64,000 nt of DNA from Cupriavidus alkaliphilus (GCF_900094595.1 NZ_FMAD01000001.1:248001-312000); one strand, 5' to 3'. Counted from the first letter of the stretch, positions 46,469 through 60,502 are shown. Notes: generated by a model from the letters alone, not told the origin. A program made the numbers and translations.

Positions 46469-48169
46469 ATGAACGCTCCCGAATCCCAATCCCTGCAACG
46501 CGGCCAGCGCGAGATCCGCGCGCCGCGCGGGACCCAGCTGCACTGCAAGAACTGGCTGATCGAAGCCGCCTACCGCATGATCCAGAACAACCTGGATCCT
46601 GACGTGGCCGAGCGGCCGCAGGACCTGGTGGTGTACGGCGGCATCGGCAAGGCGGCGCGCAACTGGGAATGCTTCGACGCCATCCTGGACAGCCTGCGCC
46701 GCCTGGGCGAGGACGAGTCGCTGCTGGTGCAGTCGGGCAAGCCGGTCGGCGTGTTCCGCACGCACCCGGACGCGCCGCGCGTGCTGATCGCCAACTCCAA
46801 CCTGGTGCCGCACTGGGCGACGTGGGACAAGTTCAACGAACTTGATCGCGCCGGGCTCATGATGTACGGCCAGATGACCGCGGGCTCGTGGATCTACATC
46901 GGCACGCAGGGCATCGTGCAGGGTACCTACGAGACCTTTGTCGAGGCCGGTCGCCAGCACTACAACGGCGACCTGTCGGGCAAGTGGATCCTGACCGCGG
47001 GCCTGGGCGGCATGGGCGGGGCGCAGCCGCTGGCGGGCGTGCTCGCGGGCGCTTGCGTGCTGGCGATCGAGTGCCAGGAATCGCGCATCGACTTCCGCCT
47101 GCGCACGCGCTATCTCGACAAGAAGGCCACCACGCTCGACGAAGCGCTGGCGATGATCGCCGAGGCCACGGCCAGGAAGGAAGCGATCTCGGTCGGCCTG
47201 CTCGGCAACGCCGCCGACATCGTGCCGGAACTGGCACAGCGCGCGCAGGCCGGCGGCATGCGCCCGCATATCGTCACCGACCAGACCTCGGCGCACGACC
47301 TGGTCAACGGCTACCTGCCGCAAGGCTGGACCGTCGCGCAGTGGGAGCATGCGCGCCAGCACGATCCCAAATCGGTGGAAGCCGCCGCGCGCCCGTCCAT
47401 CGTCAGGCACGTGCAGGCCATGCTCGACTTCAAGAAGATGGGCGTGCCGACGGTGGACTACGGCAACAACATCCGCCAGGTGGCGTTCGACGAAGGCGTG
47501 CGGAACGCTTTCGACTTCCCCGGTTTCGTGCCGGCCTATATCCGCCCGCTGTTTTGCCGCGGCAAGGGTCCGTTCCGCTGGGTCGCGCTGTCGGGCGACC
47601 CCGAGGATATCTACAAGACCGACGCCAAGATGAAGGAACTGTTCCCCGAGGACAAGCACCTGCATCGCTGGCTCGACATGGCGCACGACCGCATCGCCTT
47701 CCAGGGCCTGCCGGCGCGGATCTGCTGGGTGGGGCTGGACGAGCGCCATCGCGCAGGACTGGCCTTCAACGAGATGGTGAAGTCGGGCGAACTGAAGGCG
47801 CCGGTGGTGATCGGCCGCGATCATCTGGACTGCGGCTCGGTGGCGTCGCCCAACCGCGAGACCGAAGCGATGCGCGACGGCTCCGACGCGGTATCGGACT
47901 GGCCGCTGCTGAACGCCCTGCTGAACACCGCCGGCGGCGCCACCTGGGTCAGCCTGCACCATGGCGGCGGCGTGGGCATGGGCTTCTCGCAACACTCCGG
48001 CGTGGTGATCGTGTGCGACGGCACCGACGCTGCGGCAAAGCGCATCGAGCGCGTGCTGTGGAACGATCCGGCCACCGGTGTGATGCGCCATGCGGACGCC
48101 GGCTATGACCTCGCCATCGCCTGCGCGCACGAGAAGGGCCTGGACCTGCCGATGGTGAAGGGCCTATGA
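46469..48169 (+). CDS. hutU: Urocanate hydratase
   Basis: HutU converts urocanate to 4-imidazolone-5-propionate with NAD as electrophilic cofactor. The 566-residue product matches bacterial urocanases, with [37 protein letters not shown] and [21 protein letters not shown], then the NAD-binding region [20 protein letters not shown]. The active-site Cys region is [18 protein letters not shown], and [20 protein letters not shown] is the C-terminal signature. AAGGAG lies just upstream of the ATG. Its stop overlaps the hutD start (ATGA), linking the two. Confidence 0.97.
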   Translation: MNAPESQSLQRGQREIRAPRGTQLHCKNWLIEAAYRMIQNNLDPDVAERPQDLVVYGGIGKAARNWECFDAILDSLRRLGEDESLLVQSGKPVGVFRTHPDAPRVLIANSNLVPHWATWDKFNELDRAGLMMYGQMTAGSWIYIGTQGIVQGTYETFVEAGRQHYNGDLSGKWILTAGLGGMGGAQPLAGVLAGACVLAIECQESRIDFRLRTRYLDKKATTLDEALAMIAEATARKEAISVGLLGNAADIVPELAQRAQAGGMRPHIVTDQTSAHDLVNGYLPQGWTVAQWEHARQHDPKSVEAAARPSIVRHVQAMLDFKKMGVPTVDYGNNIRQVAFDEGVRNAFDFPGFVPAYIRPLFCRGKGPFRWVALSGDPEDIYKTDAKMKELFPEDKHLHRWLDMAHDRIAFQGLPARICWVGLDERHRAGLAFNEMVKSGELKAPVVIGRDHLDCGSVASPNRETEAMRDGSDAVSDWPLLNALLNTAGGATWVSLHHGGGVGMGFSQHSGVVIVCDGTDAAAKRIERVLWNDPATGVMRHADAGYDLAIACAHEKGLDLPMVKGL

Positions 48170-48768
48170 GCGTATCGCCGTTTCAATCATTCGCGCTGGC
48201 CGACATCGCCCCCACGCGCTGGAAGAACGGCGGCGGCAACACGCGCGAGATCGCGGTGTGGCCGCCGGGTGCCGGCATGGATGACTTTGTCTGGCGCCTG
48301 AGCGTGGCCGATATCGAACGCGATGGGCCGTTCTCGGCGTTTCCCGGCATCGACCGCCAGATCGTGCTGCTCGACGGTGCGGGGGTGGCGCTGCGCGCGG
48401 ACGACGGCAGCTTCAGCCATCGCCTGGCCAGCGTCGGCGAGCCGTTCGCGTTTTCCGGCGATGCCAGCCTGGAGTCCACGCTGCTCGATGGCGCCACGCG
48501 CGACTTCAACGTGATGACGCGGCGCGGATACTGCCGCGCGCGCGTCGAAGCGTTCCGCGCAGGGTTTGCGGTCAGCGCCGGCAGCCACACGCTGTGCCTG
48601 CTGGCCGTCAGCGGTACCTGGCAGGCAAAGAGCGACGCCCTGCGGCTGCAGCCGGGCGAAGGGTTGCTGTCGCGCGCGGCCGGTCCCGCATCGACGCACG
48701 CGTTTGAACCTGCCGGTGACGCGGCCCTGTGCCTGTGCGTCACCCTCGAGATGGAGCCTGGCCAATGA
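48166..48768 (+). CDS. hutD: HutD family protein
   Basis: HutD is a cupin-fold protein in many hut operons; it is not a core enzyme of the pathway. In Pseudomonas it has been proposed to modulate hut activity. The 200-residue product begins with [29 protein letters not shown], split here as [19 protein letters not shown], followed by [23 protein letters not shown] and [14 protein letters not shown], the characteristic HutD core. It overlaps hutU at its start and hutI at its end by 4 bases each (ATGA), so it is translationally coupled on both sides. Its molecular role here cannot be decided. Confidence 0.93.
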   Translation: MSVSPFQSFALADIAPTRWKNGGGNTREIAVWPPGAGMDDFVWRLSVADIERDGPFSAFPGIDRQIVLLDGAGVALRADDGSFSHRLASVGEPFAFSGDASLESTLLDGATRDFNVMTRRGYCRARVEAFRAGFAVSAGSHTLCLLAVSGTWQAKSDALRLQPGEGLLSRAAGPASTHAFEPAGDAALCLCVTLEMEPGQ

Positions 48769-50018
48769 CACCGACTTCCTTGCCGTCCGCCCCCAGCGCG
48801 GATGGCGTCTGGCACAACTGCCACCTGCTGCCCGATGCCGATCCCGCGCAGGCGATCCGCGATGCCGCGCTGGTGGTCGAGCACGGGCGCATCGCCTGGC
48901 TTGGCGTGGCGGCGGACCTGCCCGCGGCCTGGCGCGGCGCACCGCGCCATGACGCCAACGGCGCCTGGATCACGCCGGGACTGGTCGATTGCCACACGCA
49001 CCTGGTCTACGGCGGCCAGCGCGCCGACGAATTCGCCATGCGCCTGGCCGGCGCCGGCTATGAAGAAATCGCGCGCGCCGGCGGCGGCATCGTGTCGACG
49101 GTACGCGCCACGCGCGCCGCCGACGAAGACACGCTGTTCGCGCAGGCCGCGGCGCGCCTGCGGCCGCTGCTGGCCGAGGGCGTCACCGCCATCGAGATCA
49201 AGTCCGGCTACGGGCTGAACCTGGAAGCCGAACGCAAGCAGCTGCGCGTGGCGCGCCGGCTGGGCGAGCATTTCGGCATCTCGGTCTACACCACCTTCCT
49301 CGGCGCGCATGCGCTGCCGCCGGAATACGCCGGCCGCGCCGACGACTATATCGACCTGGTCTGCAATACCATGCTGCCGGCGCTGGCCGGCGAAGGCCTG
49401 GTCGATGCCGTAGATGCCTTCTGCGAGTCGATCGGTTTCTCGATCGCGCAGACGGAACGGGTGTTCGACGCCGCCGCGCGCCACGGGCTGCGCGTCAAGC
49501 TGCATGCGGAGCAGCTCAGCAACCTCGGCGGCGCCGCGCTGGCGGCACGCCACCGCGCGCTCTCGGCCGACCATCTCGAGCATCTCGACGAAGCCGGCGT
49601 GGCCGCGATGGCCGAAGCCGGCACGGTCGCGGTGCTGCTGCCGGGCGCCTACTACTTCCTGCGCGACACCAACCTGCCGCCGATCGCGCTGCTGCGGCAG
49701 TATGGCGTGCCGATGGCGATCTCGACCGACCACAACCCCGGCACCTCGCCGGTGACATCGTTGCTGCTGATGATGAATATGGCCTGCACGCTGTTCCGGC
49801 TGACGGTGCCGGAGGCGCTGGCCGGCGTCACCCGGCACGCGGCACGCGCGCTGGGTGCCGCCGATCGCCATGGGCGGCTGGCAGCGGGGCGGGTTGCCGA
49901 TTTCGCGCTGTGGCGCATCGATTCGCCGGCCGAGCTGGCGTATTGGTTCGGCCGCAATCCGGTCGCTACGGTGGTGCGCCAGGGGCGCGTCCATGCGGGC
50001 GAGGGAGCCGTGGCATGA
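48765..50018 (+). CDS. hutI: Imidazolonepropionase
   Basis: HutI hydrolyses imidazolone propionate to N-formimino-L-glutamate. The 417-residue amidohydrolase has the metal-binding HxH in [40 protein letters not shown], the second metal His in [18 protein letters not shown], the catalytic His-Glu region [12 protein letters not shown] and [19 protein letters not shown]. The ATG overlaps the hutD stop; the frame upstream is open but inside hutD. It overlaps hutF by 4 bases. All family motifs are intact. Confidence 0.97.
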   Translation: MTPTSLPSAPSADGVWHNCHLLPDADPAQAIRDAALVVEHGRIAWLGVAADLPAAWRGAPRHDANGAWITPGLVDCHTHLVYGGQRADEFAMRLAGAGYEEIARAGGGIVSTVRATRAADEDTLFAQAAARLRPLLAEGVTAIEIKSGYGLNLEAERKQLRVARRLGEHFGISVYTTFLGAHALPPEYAGRADDYIDLVCNTMLPALAGEGLVDAVDAFCESIGFSIAQTERVFDAAARHGLRVKLHAEQLSNLGGAALAARHRALSADHLEHLDEAGVAAMAEAGTVAVLLPGAYYFLRDTNLPPIALLRQYGVPMAISTDHNPGTSPVTSLLLMMNMACTLFRLTVPEALAGVTRHAARALGAADRHGRLAAGRVADFALWRIDSPAELAYWFGRNPVATVVRQGRVHAGEGAVA

Positions 50019-51418
50019 GCGGACAACTGTTTGCGCCGTTTGCGCTGCTGCCGGAAGGCTGGGCCCGCGATGTGCTGCTGGCCTGGGACGAGTCGGGCCG
50101 CTTCACCGCCGTGCAGCCGGGGGCAGCGCCTGCCGCTGGGGTGCCGCAGGCGGCGGGCCCGGTGCTGCCGGGCATGTCCAACCTGCATTCGCATGCGTTC
50201 CAGCGCGGCTTTGCCGGCCTGACCGAATTCCGCAGCCGCCCGCAAGGCGACGATCCGGCCGGTGCCGATTCGTTCTGGAGCTGGCGCACGCTGATGTACC
50301 GCTTTGCGCAGCGACTCTCGCCCGACACGCTGGAAGCGGTCGCCACCCAGCTCTACATCGAGATGCTGCGCGCGGGCTACACCAGCGTGTGCGAGTTCCA
50401 CTACGTGCATCACGACGAAGGCGGCCGGCCCTATGCCGATGCCGCCGAGATGTCGCTGCGGCTGCTGCGCGCGGCGCAGCGCACCGGCATCGGCATGACG
50501 CTGCTGCCGGTGCTGTACCAGACCGCGGGCTTTGGCGGCCAGCCGCCGCTGGCCGGGCAGCAGCGCTTCCTGCACGACACCGATGCGATGCTGAAGCTGC
50601 TGGAACGGCTGCACCCGGCGTGCGCCGAGTCCGGCGCGCGCCTCGGGCTGGCACCGCACTCGCTGCGCGCGGTGCCGGAGGCAAGCCTGGTGCATGCGCT
50701 GGCGGGACTGCGCGCGATCGACGCGCAGGCGCCGGTCCATATCCATATCGCCGAGCAGCAGAAGGAGGTCGACGACTGCATCGCCTGGTCGGGCACGCGC
50801 CCGGTGACGTGGCTGTTCGACCATGTCGAAGTCGATGCGCGCTGGTGCCTGGTGCATGCCACCCACATGGACTGGGACGAGCGCCGGCGCCTGGCGCACA
50901 GCGGCGCGGTGGCCGGCATCTGCCCGACCACCGAGGCCAACCTGGGCGACGGCGTGTTCGAGGCCGCGCCCTACCTGGCGCAGCAGGGCGCATGGGGCAT
51001 CGGCTCGGACAGCCATGCGAGCGTCAGCGTGGCGGAGGAGTTGCGGCTGTTCGAATACGGCCAGCGGCTCGGCCTGCAGCGCCGCAACGTGCTCGCATCC
51101 GACACCCACGCGCAGGTGGCCGACCGCCTGTACCTGGAAGCGGTGGCCGGCGGCGCACGTGCGTCGGGCCGCGCGGTGGCCGGGCTGGCTGCGGGCCAGC
51201 AGGCCGACTTCGTGGTGCTGGACGGCGCGCATCCGACCCTGGCGGGACTCGACGGGCCGCAGGCACTGGCCACGCACGTGTTCGCCTGCCACGGCCATGA
51301 GACACTAGCGGAAGTCCGCACCGCCGGCCGCAGCCGCGTGCAGCATGGCGCGCATCCGCTGCAGGCGGACGCCGGGCGCCTGTTCATCGCGGCGCGCGCC
51401 AGCCTATTGGCCAACTGA
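50015..51418 (+). CDS. hutF: Formimidoylglutamate deiminase
   Basis: HutF deaminates N-formimidoyl-L-glutamate to N-formyl-L-glutamate and ammonia, marking the five-step Pseudomonas-type route. The 467-residue amidohydrolase has the metal-ligand motif [57 protein letters not shown] and [14 protein letters not shown], with [12 protein letters not shown] and [21 protein letters not shown] carrying further metal ligands. It overlaps the hutI stop (ATGA at 50015). HutG follows 44 bases downstream, consistent with the deformylase step. No separate formiminoglutamase (arginase-type HutG) is seen. Confidence 0.95.
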   Translation: MSGQLFAPFALLPEGWARDVLLAWDESGRFTAVQPGAAPAAGVPQAAGPVLPGMSNLHSHAFQRGFAGLTEFRSRPQGDDPAGADSFWSWRTLMYRFAQRLSPDTLEAVATQLYIEMLRAGYTSVCEFHYVHHDEGGRPYADAAEMSLRLLRAAQRTGIGMTLLPVLYQTAGFGGQPPLAGQQRFLHDTDAMLKLLERLHPACAESGARLGLAPHSLRAVPEASLVHALAGLRAIDAQAPVHIHIAEQQKEVDDCIAWSGTRPVTWLFDHVEVDARWCLVHATHMDWDERRRLAHSGAVAGICPTTEANLGDGVFEAAPYLAQQGAWGIGSDSHASVSVAEELRLFEYGQRLGLQRRNVLASDTHAQVADRLYLEAVAGGARASGRAVAGLAAGQQADFVVLDGAHPTLAGLDGPQALATHVFACHGHETLAEVRTAGRSRVQHGAHPLQADAGRLFIAARASLLAN

Positions 51419-51462
51419 AGGCCGACTGAAACCGGGCGCACGCCCACAGCATTGCAACCACC

Positions 51463-52275
51463 ATGTCCTTTTCCACCGATACCCCCGCCTTCACCCTGCA
51501 CCGGGGCACGCGCCCGCTGCTGGTATCGATGCCGCATGTCGGCACGCACCTGCCCGCATCGGTCTCGCAGCGCCTGACCGCCGAGGCCCGCACCGTGCCC
51601 GATACCGACTGGCACCTGGAACGCCTGTACGACTTCGCCCGCGCACTGGGCGCATCGGTGCTCGCGGCCACGCACTCGCGCTATGTGGTCGACCTGAACC
51701 GCCCGCCCGACAACGCCAACCTGTATCCCGGCCAGGACACCACCGGCCTGTGCCCGGTCGATACCTTCGACAAGACGCCGCTCTATGCCGACGGCAACGG
51801 TCCCGACGACGCCGAGATCGCCGCGCGCCGCGACGCGATCTGGCGCCCGTACCACCAGGCGCTGGCCGACGAACTGGCACGGCTGAAGGCTGCGCATGGC
51901 ACGGTCGCGCTGTGGGATGCGCATTCGATCCGTTCGGTGCTGCCGCGCTTCTTCGACGGCAAGCTGCCCGACTTCAACCTTGGCACCGCCAACGGCGACA
52001 GCTGCGACGCCGCGCTGGCCGGCCAGCTGCTGGAGCAGGCCAGCGCGGTGCCAGGCCATACCGCGGTGCTCAACGGCCGCTTCAAGGGTGGCTACATCAC
52101 CCGGCAATATGGCAAGCCGGGCGAGGGCGTGCATGCGGTGCAGCTGGAGCTGTCGCAGTGCGCCTACATGAGCGAGGAGTATCCGTTCGCCTATGACGAG
52201 GCACGGGCCACCGCGCTGCAGCCGGCGCTGCGCGGCATGCTGGCGATGGTGCTGGAGTTCGCCGAATCGCGGTGA
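51463..52275 (+). CDS. hutG: N-formylglutamate deformylase (N-formylglutamate amidohydrolase)
   Basis: HutG here hydrolyses N-formyl-L-glutamate to glutamate and formate, the last step after HutF. The 270-residue product belongs to the N-formylglutamate amidohydrolase family. Signatures are RPLLVSMPHVGTHLPASV, DTDWHLERLYDFARALGAS, ATHSRYVVDLNRPPDN and DAHSIRSVLPRFFDGKLPDFN, with YITRQYGKPGEGVHAVQLELSQ in the second half. This is not the manganese formiminoglutamase of the arginase fold. It is the last gene of the hut operon and convergent with the SMP-30 gene. Confidence 0.95.
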   Translation: MSFSTDTPAFTLHRGTRPLLVSMPHVGTHLPASVSQRLTAEARTVPDTDWHLERLYDFARALGASVLAATHSRYVVDLNRPPDNANLYPGQDTTGLCPVDTFDKTPLYADGNGPDDAEIAARRDAIWRPYHQALADELARLKAAHGTVALWDAHSIRSVLPRFFDGKLPDFNLGTANGDSCDAALAGQLLEQASAVPGHTAVLNGRFKGGYITRQYGKPGEGVHAVQLELSQCAYMSEEYPFAYDEARATALQPALRGMLAMVLEFAESR

Positions 52276-52282
52276 ATCGGCA

Positions 52283-52301
52283 GGGGCGCCGTGCGCGCCC
52301 C
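52283..52301. terminator. GC hairpin between convergent hutG and SMP-30 genes
   Basis: GGGGCGC/GCGCCCC, a 7-bp stem with a 5-base loop; no T-run on either side, so termination strength is doubtful. Confidence 0.35.
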
Positions 52302-52303
52302 GC

Positions 52304-53224
52304 TCAGGCAACGGCTAGCCCGAGGCGCAGGCGGTACAGCGACGTGCTCGCGGCGATGAACAACTCATTGCCCGCGGCGCCGCCGAAGGCAAGATTGCCG
52401 ACCTTTTCCGGCACCGGGATCTGCGCCATCCGCGCGCCGTCGGGGTGGAACACCTGTACGCCGCTGGCACTGCTGGTGAACAGCCAGCCGCGCCGGTCGA
52501 CGCGCAAGCCGTCCGGCAGTCCGGGCTCGATGACGGCGAACACGCGCGGCCGGGCCAGCACCCGCCCCGCAACGACGTCGAAGGCGACGATGTGGTGATG
52601 GGCTCCGTCGCGCAAGGCCGCCGAGGTATCCGAGACATAGAGTGTGTCTTCGCCGGGCGAGAAGGCCAGACCGTTCGGCTCGTCGAGGAAGTCGCTGGCC
52701 ACTTCCAGCGTGCCGGCGCCGGGATCGTAGCGGAATACATAGTTGTGCCGCAGTTCGGGATCGGCGCGATGGCCTTCCCGATCCGACACGATGCCATAAG
52801 GCGGATCGGTGAACCACAGCGTGCCATCGCGCTTGACGACGATATCGTTCGGCGAATTCAGCCGCCGCTCCTGATAGTGGCTGACCACCAGCTCGTCCTC
52901 GCCCCAGCGCGAGCCGTGGCGGCGCGTGCGCACGATGGCGCGGCGTCCGTGCGAGCAATGCAGCAGCGAGCCATCCGCTTCCAGCGCATGGCCGTTGGTA
53001 AATTCGACGCCGGTCCGCCACACCGACATGCCCTGCGCGGCGCTCCAGCACAGCATGCGGTCGTTGGGGATATCGCTCCACAGCAGCGCGCCGTCCTGCG
53101 GCAGCCACACCGGTCCCTCGCTCCAGGTGGCGCCGCCGGCCAGCCGTTCAAGCCGCGCACCGGCCAGTTGCAGCGCGCGTGCGCGCGCATCGAAAATCTG
53201 CACCGCTTCCATGTCGATCTCCAT
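52304..53224 (-). CDS. SMP-30/gluconolactonase-like protein
   Basis: The 306-residue product is a six-bladed beta-propeller of the SMP-30/gluconolactonase/LRE family. Motifs include GGATWSEGPVWLPQDGALLWSDI, LNSPNDIVVKRDGTLWFTDPPYG, and DEPNGLAFSPGEDTLYVSDT, with the metal-binding Glu (SEGPVW), Asn (SPNDIVV) and Asp of lactonases. Such enzymes open sugar lactones such as gluconolactone. It lies 24 bases downstream of a GntP-type permease on the same strand, suggesting uptake and use of a sugar acid or lactone. The substrate cannot be deduced. Confidence 0.85.
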   Translation of the reverse strand: MEIDMEAVQIFDARARALQLAGARLERLAGGATWSEGPVWLPQDGALLWSDIPNDRMLCWSAAQGMSVWRTGVEFTNGHALEADGSLLHCSHGRRAIVRTRRHGSRWGEDELVVSHYQERRLNSPNDIVVKRDGTLWFTDPPYGIVSDREGHRADPELRHNYVFRYDPGAGTLEVASDFLDEPNGLAFSPGEDTLYVSDTSAALRDGAHHHIVAFDVVAGRVLARPRVFAVIEPGLPDGLRVDRRGWLFTSSASGVQVFHPDGARMAQIPVPEKVGNLAFGGAAGNELFIAASTSLYRLRLGLAVA

Positions 53225-53248
53225 TTGCTCGCGTGATCACGCAGGCCT

Positions 53249-54631
53249 TCACACGAACTGCCACAACACCAGGATCAACCCCAGCGCGGTGATGCCGGCG
53301 ATGGTCGTCAGCACCGTCCAGCTCTTCAATCCATCGGCGACGTTCAGGCCGAGCATGCGCGTCACGATCCAGAAGCCGGCGTCGTTGACGTGCGAAACCG
53401 CCATGCCCCCCGCGCCCATCGCCAGCCCGAGCAGCGCCAGTTGATTGGCGCTGGGCGATGCCTGCGCGACCAGCGGCGCGATGATGCCGGCGGTGGTCAT
53501 CAGCGCCACCGTGGTCGGCCCTTGCGCCGCGCGCAGCAGCATCGCCAGCAGGAAGGCAAGGATGGCCAGCGGTAGCCCTGACGATTGCAGCGACGTTGCC
53601 AGCGCGGGGCCGATCCCGGTCGACACCAGAACCTTCGCGAACGCACCGCCGGCGCCGGTGATCAGGATCACCACCGACACGGCCGGGATTGCCGCGCCCG
53701 CCACCTCCGACACCGTCGCCAGCCGCGCGCCGCGCCGGATGCCGAGCAGGTAGGCGCAGAGCAGCAGGCCAAGCAGCAGTGCGACGTAGGGGATGCCGAG
53801 AAACATCAGCGCCGAACGGCCGATGGATCCCGCCGGCAACAGGATCTGCGCCACTGTTCCGGCCAGGATCAGCGCGATCGGCAGTGCGATCAGCGCGGCG
53901 ACGAGACCGGCGCGGGGCGGGGTGCCGCTGCCGAGGCGCGCAGGTTCGTGATGGTGCTGTGGGTCGTGCGGGCGACTGCGCGTCGCCTGGCCCAGCTCGG
54001 CGGCGATATCGGCGGCCATGGAGAACGGGCGCCGGGTCAGGCGGCTGGCCGCCAGCATGGTCGCGGCGCCCGTGACCAGCGCGACCGGCAGCCCGAGCAG
54101 CAGCAGGCGGCCGATATCGATGCCCAGTTCACCGGCCACCGCCACCATGCCGGGATGCGGCGGCAGCAGCGCATGCACCACCAGCAAGACCGCGCACACC
54201 GGCAGGCCGATCACCACCAGCCCAATGCCGCGGGTGCGCGCGAGGCCGTAGAGCAGCGGCATCAGCATCATGACGCCGACCTCGAAGAACACCGGAATGC
54301 CCACGCCAAACGCGGTGCAGACCATGGCCAGCGGGACGCGCTTGTCGCCGAAGCGCTCGATCAGCCGGTTGGCCAGCACCTGCGCGCCGCCGGACAGTTC
54401 GATCAGCCGCCCGATCATCGCGCCCAGGGCAATGATCACCGCGACATGGCCCAGCGTCTTGCCCAGCCCGCCCTCGATCGCATTGGCGAGCTCGGTCACC
54501 GGCACGCCCGCCGCAACGGCCACGCCGGTGGCCACCAGGATCAGCGCGAGGAAGGGGTGCAGCCGTGCGATCAGAATCAAGGCCAGCAACAGCAGGATTG
54601 CTGTGGCCCCGCCGATTATCAGTAGTGCCAC
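53249..54631 (-). CDS. GntP-family gluconate:H+ symporter
   Basis: The 460-residue inner-membrane protein belongs to the GntP gluconate permease family. It has about 12-14 membrane helices and shows HPFLALILVATGVAVAAGV, GGLGKTLGHVAVIIALGAMIG, GIPVFFEVGVMMLMPLLYG, HALLPPHPGMVAVAGELGID, VILITGAGGAFAKVLVSTG and SHVNDAGFWIV, all family motifs. Start is GTG at 54631 with GAGGAA seven bases upstream; that ribosome site lies inside the end of the b561-like gene, whose TAG stop is two bases away. The longer frame upstream has no transport features. Sits with an SMP-30 lactonase. Confidence 0.9.
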   Translation of the reverse strand: MALLIIGGATAILLLLALILIARLHPFLALILVATGVAVAAGVPVTELANAIEGGLGKTLGHVAVIIALGAMIGRLIELSGGAQVLANRLIERFGDKRVPLAMVCTAFGVGIPVFFEVGVMMLMPLLYGLARTRGIGLVVIGLPVCAVLLVVHALLPPHPGMVAVAGELGIDIGRLLLLGLPVALVTGAATMLAASRLTRRPFSMAADIAAELGQATRSRPHDPQHHHEPARLGSGTPPRAGLVAALIALPIALILAGTVAQILLPAGSIGRSALMFLGIPYVALLLGLLLCAYLLGIRRGARLATVSEVAGAAIPAVSVVILITGAGGAFAKVLVSTGIGPALATSLQSSGLPLAILAFLLAMLLRAAQGPTTVALMTTAGIIAPLVAQASPSANQLALLGLAMGAGGMAVSHVNDAGFWIVTRMLGLNVADGLKSWTVLTTIAGITALGLILVLWQFV

Positions 54632-54633
54632 GT

Positions 54634-55485
54634 CTATTCCTCGTGATCGGCCCGCCGTGCCGGCGCGAGTGGCGCGGGCGTGGGCCGGGGTTGCGAAGCA
54701 AAGCGGGCGATGCCCCAGCCGATGGGTGCGCGCCGGTTGCCGGGATGCCGCGGATCGGGGCCCCAGATGGCCTGGTAGGTGTCGATGCACCAGCCGGCCC
54801 GCTGCAGCGCCATCGCCAGCACCGCCAGCGTGAGCCACCAGGCGCACAACAGCAGCGGCATCCAGCGCGGCGCATCGGCAAGCACCAGGCCAATGGCGAT
54901 GGTTGCCATCGCCAGCGGCAGCGAACTCCAGCCTATGCCCTTGTGCACGCACTCGAACACCACCCGGCGCGCGCTCATGTCGTAATGGTCACCGCGCAGG
55001 CAGGCGCTGGCGGGGCCGCCCTTGCTGCCGCGCAACAGCCCGCTGCACAGCTGCAGCGCGGCGCAACCCGCCAGCAGCCAGCCGCAGGCGTGGTGCCAGA
55101 GCGCCAGCGAATCCGGCATGCCAGGGTGGCCGACGATCAGCAGCAAGCCTGCCGACATCAAAACCATGCCGCTGCCCTGCAACCACAAGTGGGCGTGCCA
55201 CCAGCTCTTGCGATCCAGCTCGTCGGGCCACGCTTGCGATGGCAACACCTTGCAGAAGCGGGCCGCCAGCATGCCGAGCGGCAGCAGCAGTCCCCAGCTC
55301 AGCACCATCAGGCGCCCGTGCCAGGCCACCGATGGCAGCACTTGGTGCGCGTCCGCGCGCGACAGCGGACGGCCAAGCCATTGCGCGGGCCAGCCCGGCA
55401 CTACGGCGGCGACGACGATGCCTGCACAAAGCGCGAGGCCGAGCGCCAGCGTCCAGCGCGCGCAGGCTGGCAGAGCGAGCGGCAT
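54634..55485 (-). CDS. Cytochrome b561-like multi-helix membrane protein
   Basis: The 283-residue product has six or more hydrophobic helices. It carries paired histidines at helix ends: H56 (VAWHGRLMVLSW), H97/H99 (WWHAHLWLQGSG), H131/H132 (LWHHACGWLLAG) and H181 (FECVHKGIGWSS). This spacing matches eukaryotic-type cytochrome b561 domains that bind two hemes. The last 50 residues are Pro/Arg-rich and soluble. A b561 domain alone would move electrons across the inner membrane; no DOMON or dehydrogenase partner is obvious. It is translationally coupled to the GntP permease (TAG then GTG two bases later). The start has AGGAGACACGAC just upstream. Function is inferred. Confidence 0.6.
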   Translation of the reverse strand: MPLALPACARWTLALGLALCAGIVVAAVVPGWPAQWLGRPLSRADAHQVLPSVAWHGRLMVLSWGLLLPLGMLAARFCKVLPSQAWPDELDRKSWWHAHLWLQGSGMVLMSAGLLLIVGHPGMPDSLALWHHACGWLLAGCAALQLCSGLLRGSKGGPASACLRGDHYDMSARRVVFECVHKGIGWSSLPLAMATIAIGLVLADAPRWMPLLLCAWWLTLAVLAMALQRAGWCIDTYQAIWGPDPRHPGNRRAPIGWGIARFASQPRPTPAPLAPARRADHEE

Positions 55486-55683
55486 GTCGTGTCTCCTGTT
55501 GTTCTTCTGATGTGCAACGCGCGGGCACTACCTTCTGCGCCGCAGCGGCCCCGGATCGGAACGTGGTGGCAACTATAGCGAGCGGGGTGCGATCCCTCTA
55601 ATCAATTGATGGCATACCTGGTTCACCGCGGGTTATGGGCTGCGGAATCTGCTGCAGAATCGGGCTGCGCAAGGTGGCGCGGG
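55486..55683. other. Intergenic region upstream of the b561-like gene
   Basis: Holds the promoter region of the b561-like/gntP/SMP-30 genes (minus strand). No gene or clear operator is seen. Confidence 0.5.
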
Positions 55684-55717
55684 CACAAAAAGAAAAAGCC
55701 CGGCGTGATGCCGGGCT
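55684..55717 (-). terminator. Intrinsic terminator of aspT-asdA
   Basis: On the minus strand AGCCCGGC/GCCGGGCT, an 8-bp stem with a 5-base loop, followed by TTTTTCTTTTTG. Confidence 0.88.
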
Positions 55718-55738
55718 GGAGGGATCGCGGGTACAGGC

Positions 55739-59144
<3,406 letters not shown>

Positions 59145-59563
59145 CGAAGGCTCCTGGAAAGAGTGAGGCAGGTTGGGCGAGTTGTGGCATCCGGGCGTGG
59201 GGGCGCTGGGGCTCGGCCTCGCAGGCGGCGCGCGCGCAGGTGCCGCGGTGCGTGACGCGGCATACCAGCCCTGGGCGCGAGGGCGATCATGGCGACGCTG
59301 GCCCTTTGCGGTGTCGGCACGCAGGCAACGCGTGCGACGGCATGGCCGTGTCGAGGCAGCGAAAGGATTATCTCTGCCGCTCCGGGGCCGGCGTAGTGAA
59401 AGCTTTTGTCGGTGAATTAAACGCAGTCAACATTGCGCGCACGGATGGCGCGGCTGCGCGCGGCGGGATGGATGGCGCGACGCAAAGGCGCGGCGCGCAC
59501 CCGCCGGAGGGAGGGGGCCGCCTCACCCGGACGGGTGCGGCGGCAGGGACGAATGCGACGGGC
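59145..59563. other. Intergenic region between aspT and the M48 protease gene
   Basis: These 419 bases contain the promoter region of aspT-asdA. No gene with recognisable signature is seen on either strand, and no terminator with a T-run follows the M48 gene. Confidence 0.55.
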
Positions 59564-60316
59564 TCAGCGCCCGCCGGCCAGGCGCGCTTCGATATGCTTG
59601 GCGCGCTCGAGCGAACCCGGGTGCGAACTCATCATGCTCGATTGCCCGCCATCGAGCGTCGACATCTTGCGGAATGCCGACGCCAGCGCCTGGCGGTTGG
59701 CGCCGTTCTTCGTCAGCAGGTCGAAGGAGTAATCGTCAGCCGCGGTTTCCTGGCGCTGCGAGAACTGCGCATTGACGAACTGCTCGGCCAGCGCGCCGAT
59801 CTGCGACGACGACAGCGCCGTCAGCGAAGCGATGCCGGTCGACCCCAGCAAGCCGCGCGCCGCGGCCGCGGTGTAGGCCACCTGCATCGCCGCCTTGGTG
59901 TGGCCCAGCGCCACATGGCCGATTTCATGGCCGACCACGCCACGCACCTCGTCGTCGCTGAGCAGGTCCATCAGCCCGCTGTAGACGCGCACGCAGCCGT
60001 TGGCCATGGCCCAGGCATTGATGTCCTTGGTCACGTAGACCTTGGCGTCGAGCGGCAGCCCGGTATTGCCCAGGCCACTCATCACGGTGGCCAGCCGCCG
60101 CGCGTAGGTGCTGTTGGCCGCCGCGATGGTGTTCTTCTTGTCCATCTCGGCGCAGGACTGGTCCGACAGCGTCTTGACGTTGCTGTCCGACAGCGTGGCG
60201 GCGGTGAACAGGCTGCCGCCGGCCTGGGTCAGGCTTTCCATGTTGGCGCCGGCACAGCCGGCCAGCAGCGCGGAACAGGCGAGGGCGGAAAGGGCAAGTG
60301 GGGCGAGTCGTTTCAC
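59564..60316 (-). CDS. M48-family metalloprotease lipoprotein
   Basis: The 250-residue product is a zinc protease of family M48, LoiP/YggG-like. It has a lipoprotein signal with lipobox LLAGC (Cys 21), so it is anchored in the membrane facing the periplasm. The zinc motif is HEIGH (residues 130-134) in VGHEIGHVALGHTKAA, and the third ligand Glu is in QETAADDYSFDLL. It probably degrades misfolded outer-membrane proteins, by analogy with LoiP and BepA. TPR repeats of BepA are absent. It lies between aspT and tRNA-Leu and is transcribed alone. Confidence 0.9.
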   Translation of the reverse strand: MKRLAPLALSALACSALLAGCAGANMESLTQAGGSLFTAATLSDSNVKTLSDQSCAEMDKKNTIAAANSTYARRLATVMSGLGNTGLPLDAKVYVTKDINAWAMANGCVRVYSGLMDLLSDDEVRGVVGHEIGHVALGHTKAAMQVAYTAAAARGLLGSTGIASLTALSSSQIGALAEQFVNAQFSQRQETAADDYSFDLLTKNGANRQALASAFRKMSTLDGGQSSMMSSHPGSLERAKHIEARLAGGR

Positions 60317-60502
60317 GTCGGGCTCCGGTCAAAGGCAATGCCATAGGATAGGAAGCGCGGCGGTGCTGTGCCAGTGGACGCAGTCCGACAGGCGCAGCGG
60401 GCGCGCAACACTGGCGCGACGGCAATGCCGATGCGGGCTGCTGGCCGGGAGGCTTGCGGCGCACTCGGGGACGAGGGCGCGGACGTTGGGGAAGTCTGGA
60501 GA

